Origin: Egibacteraceae bacterium
GTDB lineage: Bacteria; Actinomycetota; Nitriliruptoria; Euzebyales; Egibacteraceae
Assembly: GCA_035540635.1 (NCBI GenBank)
Contig: DATLGH010000008.1
Span: 1 to 39,146 of the forward strand
DNA: 39,146 nt
Direction: 5' to 3'
Shown piece after piece: positions 37,353 to 39,146 of the stretch. Every line of letters begins with the position of its first letter. The first letter of the stretch is position 1. The translations under genes and the position numbers were made by a program. The notes under the pieces were generated by a model. The model had not been told where the DNA came from. It saw nothing but the letters and a program-made list of their open reading frames with translations, and searched no databases.

Positions 37353-39146
37353 ATGGAACAGCGCATCGCATCTACGCGCCGGCTGAGCTTCGCCGCCCTC
37401 ACGGTGCTGCTCTCCATCACCTGGGTCATGACCGCCGCCCCGCCGGCGGACGCCTTCGGGTCCTCCGAGCCGCCGCCGCTGCCCGCGGTGAGCGCCGGCG
37501 GGTACATCACCTGCGGCGTCGCCGAGGACGGGACCGCGGTCTGCTGGGGCCAGAACGAAGCCCCCACGGACGCGAACACCGGAGTCGGTATGGCCACACC
37601 CCCGACGGACGTGCGGTTCAGGGAAGTGAACGCCGGCTACGGCATCGCCTGCGGCGTCACCACCAGCGACACGGTGGTCTGCTGGGGCAACGACCGCTTC
37701 GGGCAGGTCACCCAGGTGCCCGCCGGGACCTACACCCACGTCGTGCCCGGGCTGACCTACGTCTGCGCCCTGCGCACCGACGGCACGATCGCCTGCTGGG
37801 GCGGCGACACCGCCGACGCCGACCGGAAGGTCGTGCGGGACGTGCCGACCGGGACGTTCACGCAGCTGACGCTCGGGATCCGCCACGCGTGCGCGCTCGC
37901 CGGCGACGGGACGGTCGTGTGCTGGGGCCACGACACCGTGACGGGCGGGGTCTCCGAGGGCCAGACCGCCGTGCCGCCGGGCACCTACAGCCACGTGAAC
38001 GCCGGCAACTTCACGACGTGCGCCGTCCGCAGCACCGACGGCACTGTCGTGTGCTGGGGTCGTAACCAGGCCGGCCAGGTCACGACCGTGCCGGCCGGCG
38101 CGTTCACCCAGGTCAGCGTCGGCTTCGCCCACGTGTGCGGGCTGCGGCCCGATGGCACGATCACCTGCTGGGGACGCAACGCCGAAGGCCAGGCGACCCC
38201 GCCGCCGGGCACCTACACCCACGTGAGCACCGGCACCTTCCACAGCTGCGCGATGCCGACGAGCGGCCCGCCCGCTGTCTGCTGGGGCAACAACCAGGGC
38301 GGTCGGGTCCAGCCGAGCATGAGCAACACCCCGCCGCCTCAGGGCACCCTCGAGGAGCCCTACAGCCACCAGCTCACGATGGACACCCACGTCGCGCCGC
38401 CTCCGACGTTCACGGTGACCGCGGGCCAGCTGCCGCCCGGTCTGACGCTCGACGCCGACGGACGGCTGTCGGGCACGCCCACCGCGGCCGGCAGCTACAC
38501 CTTCACCGTCGTGGCGAGCAGCCTCGGGATGTCCCCGCCTGACTGTGTCGCCCCCAGCGTCGGACAACAGTCGCTGCCGTGCACCCCCGGGGACCCCCAG
38601 TCCGTCGCCACCGCGACGAGGGTGTTCACCGTCCAGGTCGTCGGCCCCGAGCCCGGCGCGATCGCCGGGCGGGTGACCGACGCCAGCACCGGCGCGGCGG
38701 TCGGCGGGGCGACGGTGACCGTCACCGACGCGGCTGGCGCCCAGGCCGGTCAGACCACGACCGACCCCACGGGCAACTACCTCATCGAGGACCTCTCCGC
38801 AGGCCAGTACACCGTGACGGTCAGGGCAGCCGGTTACCAGACCGGCACGCAGGGCGTCACGGTCACGGAAGGCGCGACCGCGACAGCCGACTTCGTGCTG
38901 CAGGCCGGTCAGGACCCGCTCCGCTGCGGTGATGTGATCACCGAGGACACCACGCTGGAGGCCGACCTGGGGCCGTGCCCGGACAACGGGCTCATCGTGG
39001 GTGCCGACAACGTCACCCTCGACCTGGGCGGCCACACGATCTTCGGCACCGACGCCGTCGGCGACGGCGCCGGTGTGCTGATCGACAACCGCACCGGGGT
39101 GACCGTGCGCAACGGCACCATCCGCGGCTTCGACGGCGGCGTGGCG
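37353..39146 (+). CDS. Large secreted RCC1/Ig/beta-helix protein (3' partial)
   Basis: The frame is open from ATG 37353 (preceded by AGGAG) to the window end; 598 residues are visible. Residues 1-34 are a signal peptide with cleavage near ADA-FGSS. Seven RCC1-type repeats follow (about residues 45-325), each with C.L..DGT..CWG. Next is a putative Ig domain (He_PIG type: 'LPPGLTLDADGRLSGTPTAAGSYTFTVVA'). Then comes a carboxypeptidase-regulatory-like domain ('GAIAGRVTDASTGAAVGGATVTVTD', 'GNYLIEDLSAGQYTVTVRAAGY'), and finally the start of a right-handed beta helix ('DNVTLDLGGHTIFG', 'GVTVRNGTIRGFDGG'). The modules suggest an extracellular carbohydrate-binding or adhesive protein. Each RCC1 repeat has two Cys, so disulfides are likely. 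Enzymatic function cannot be judged without the C terminus. Confidence 0.88.
   Translation, partial: MEQRIASTRRLSFAALTVLLSITWVMTAAPPADAFGSSEPPPLPAVSAGGYITCGVAEDGTAVCWGQNEAPTDANTGVGMATPPTDVRFREVNAGYGIACGVTTSDTVVCWGNDRFGQVTQVPAGTYTHVVPGLTYVCALRTDGTIACWGGDTADADRKVVRDVPTGTFTQLTLGIRHACALAGDGTVVCWGHDTVTGGVSEGQTAVPPGTYSHVNAGNFTTCAVRSTDGTVVCWGRNQAGQVTTVPAGAFTQVSVGFAHVCGLRPDGTITCWGRNAEGQATPPPGTYTHVSTGTFHSCAMPTSGPPAVCWGNNQGGRVQPSMSNTPPPQGTLEEPYSHQLTMDTHVAPPPTFTVTAGQLPPGLTLDADGRLSGTPTAAGSYTFTVVASSLGMSPPDCVAPSVGQQSLPCTPGDPQSVATATRVFTVQVVGPEPGAIAGRVTDASTGAAVGGATVTVTDAAGAQAGQTTTDPTGNYLIEDLSAGQYTVTVRAAGYQTGTQGVTVTEGATATADFVLQAGQDPLRCGDVITEDTTLEADLGPCPDNGLIVGADNVTLDLGGHTIFGTDAVGDGAGVLIDNRTGVTVRNGTIRGFDGGVA

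Overview
The window reads as chromosomal DNA of a high-GC actinobacterium. Support for this: very high GC with GTG/TTG starts, a rex-hem operon of the Streptomyces type, a CobA-HemD fusion, an HspR-like MerR regulator, a DUF222/13E12-type HNH gene, a mycothiol-dependent (MDMPI/DinB-like) protein, and the rpsF-ssb-rpsR-rplI-dnaB cluster. I cannot assign a genus; a deep-branching lineage such as Nitriliruptoria is a guess.

Layout. 1-7.3 kb: a chagasin-like protein fragment, a FAD oxidoreductase, an SRAP DNA-repair protein coupled to an APC permease, four minus-strand tRNAs (Leu, Lys, His, Arg), a DrrAB-type ABC exporter and two small unknown proteins. 7.3-12.4 kb: a proteostasis/stress block of ftsH, hsp20, an hspR-like regulator, a site-2 protease and otsB. 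Here hsp20, hspR and otsB are intact, while ftsH and the site-2 protease are broken by several indels and a 5' truncation. 12.4-15.1 kb: a probable structured RNA leader, a two-repeat membrane-anchored surface protein with a clear terminator, tRNA-Gly, and an internally deleted HNH gene followed by short repeats.

15.1-25.4 kb: a long minus-strand tetrapyrrole block, in transcription order rex, precorrin-2 dehydrogenase, hemA, hemC, cobA-hemD, two secreted LVIVD-repeat paralogues, hemB and an MDMPI-like gene. Several junctions overlap by 4 nt. Rex ties haem/sirohaem synthesis to NADH/NAD+ state. 25.4-27.8 kb: a quinone/electrophile detoxification operon (VOC ring-cleaving dioxygenase, carboxylesterase, MarR) with a palindromic operator overlapping a plausible promoter. 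27.9-33.3 kb: a GAF-GAF-SpoIIE phosphatase, a glutaredoxin overlapping a membrane protein, an acyl-CoA ligase and a TIM-barrel protein. 33.5-37.0 kb: rpsF-ssb-rpsR-rplI-dnaB with DnaA-box-like sites before dnaB. 37.4 kb to the end: the start of a large secreted RCC1/Ig/CarboxypepD_reg/beta-helix protein cut by the window edge.

Most notable: the decayed stress island; a hsp20 leader in which one CCCTCC strand can pair with three GGAGG strands including the Shine-Dalgarno; the orphan structured RNA before the surface protein; the LVIVD pair with predicted mature N-terminal histidines inside the haem block; and the MarR operator.
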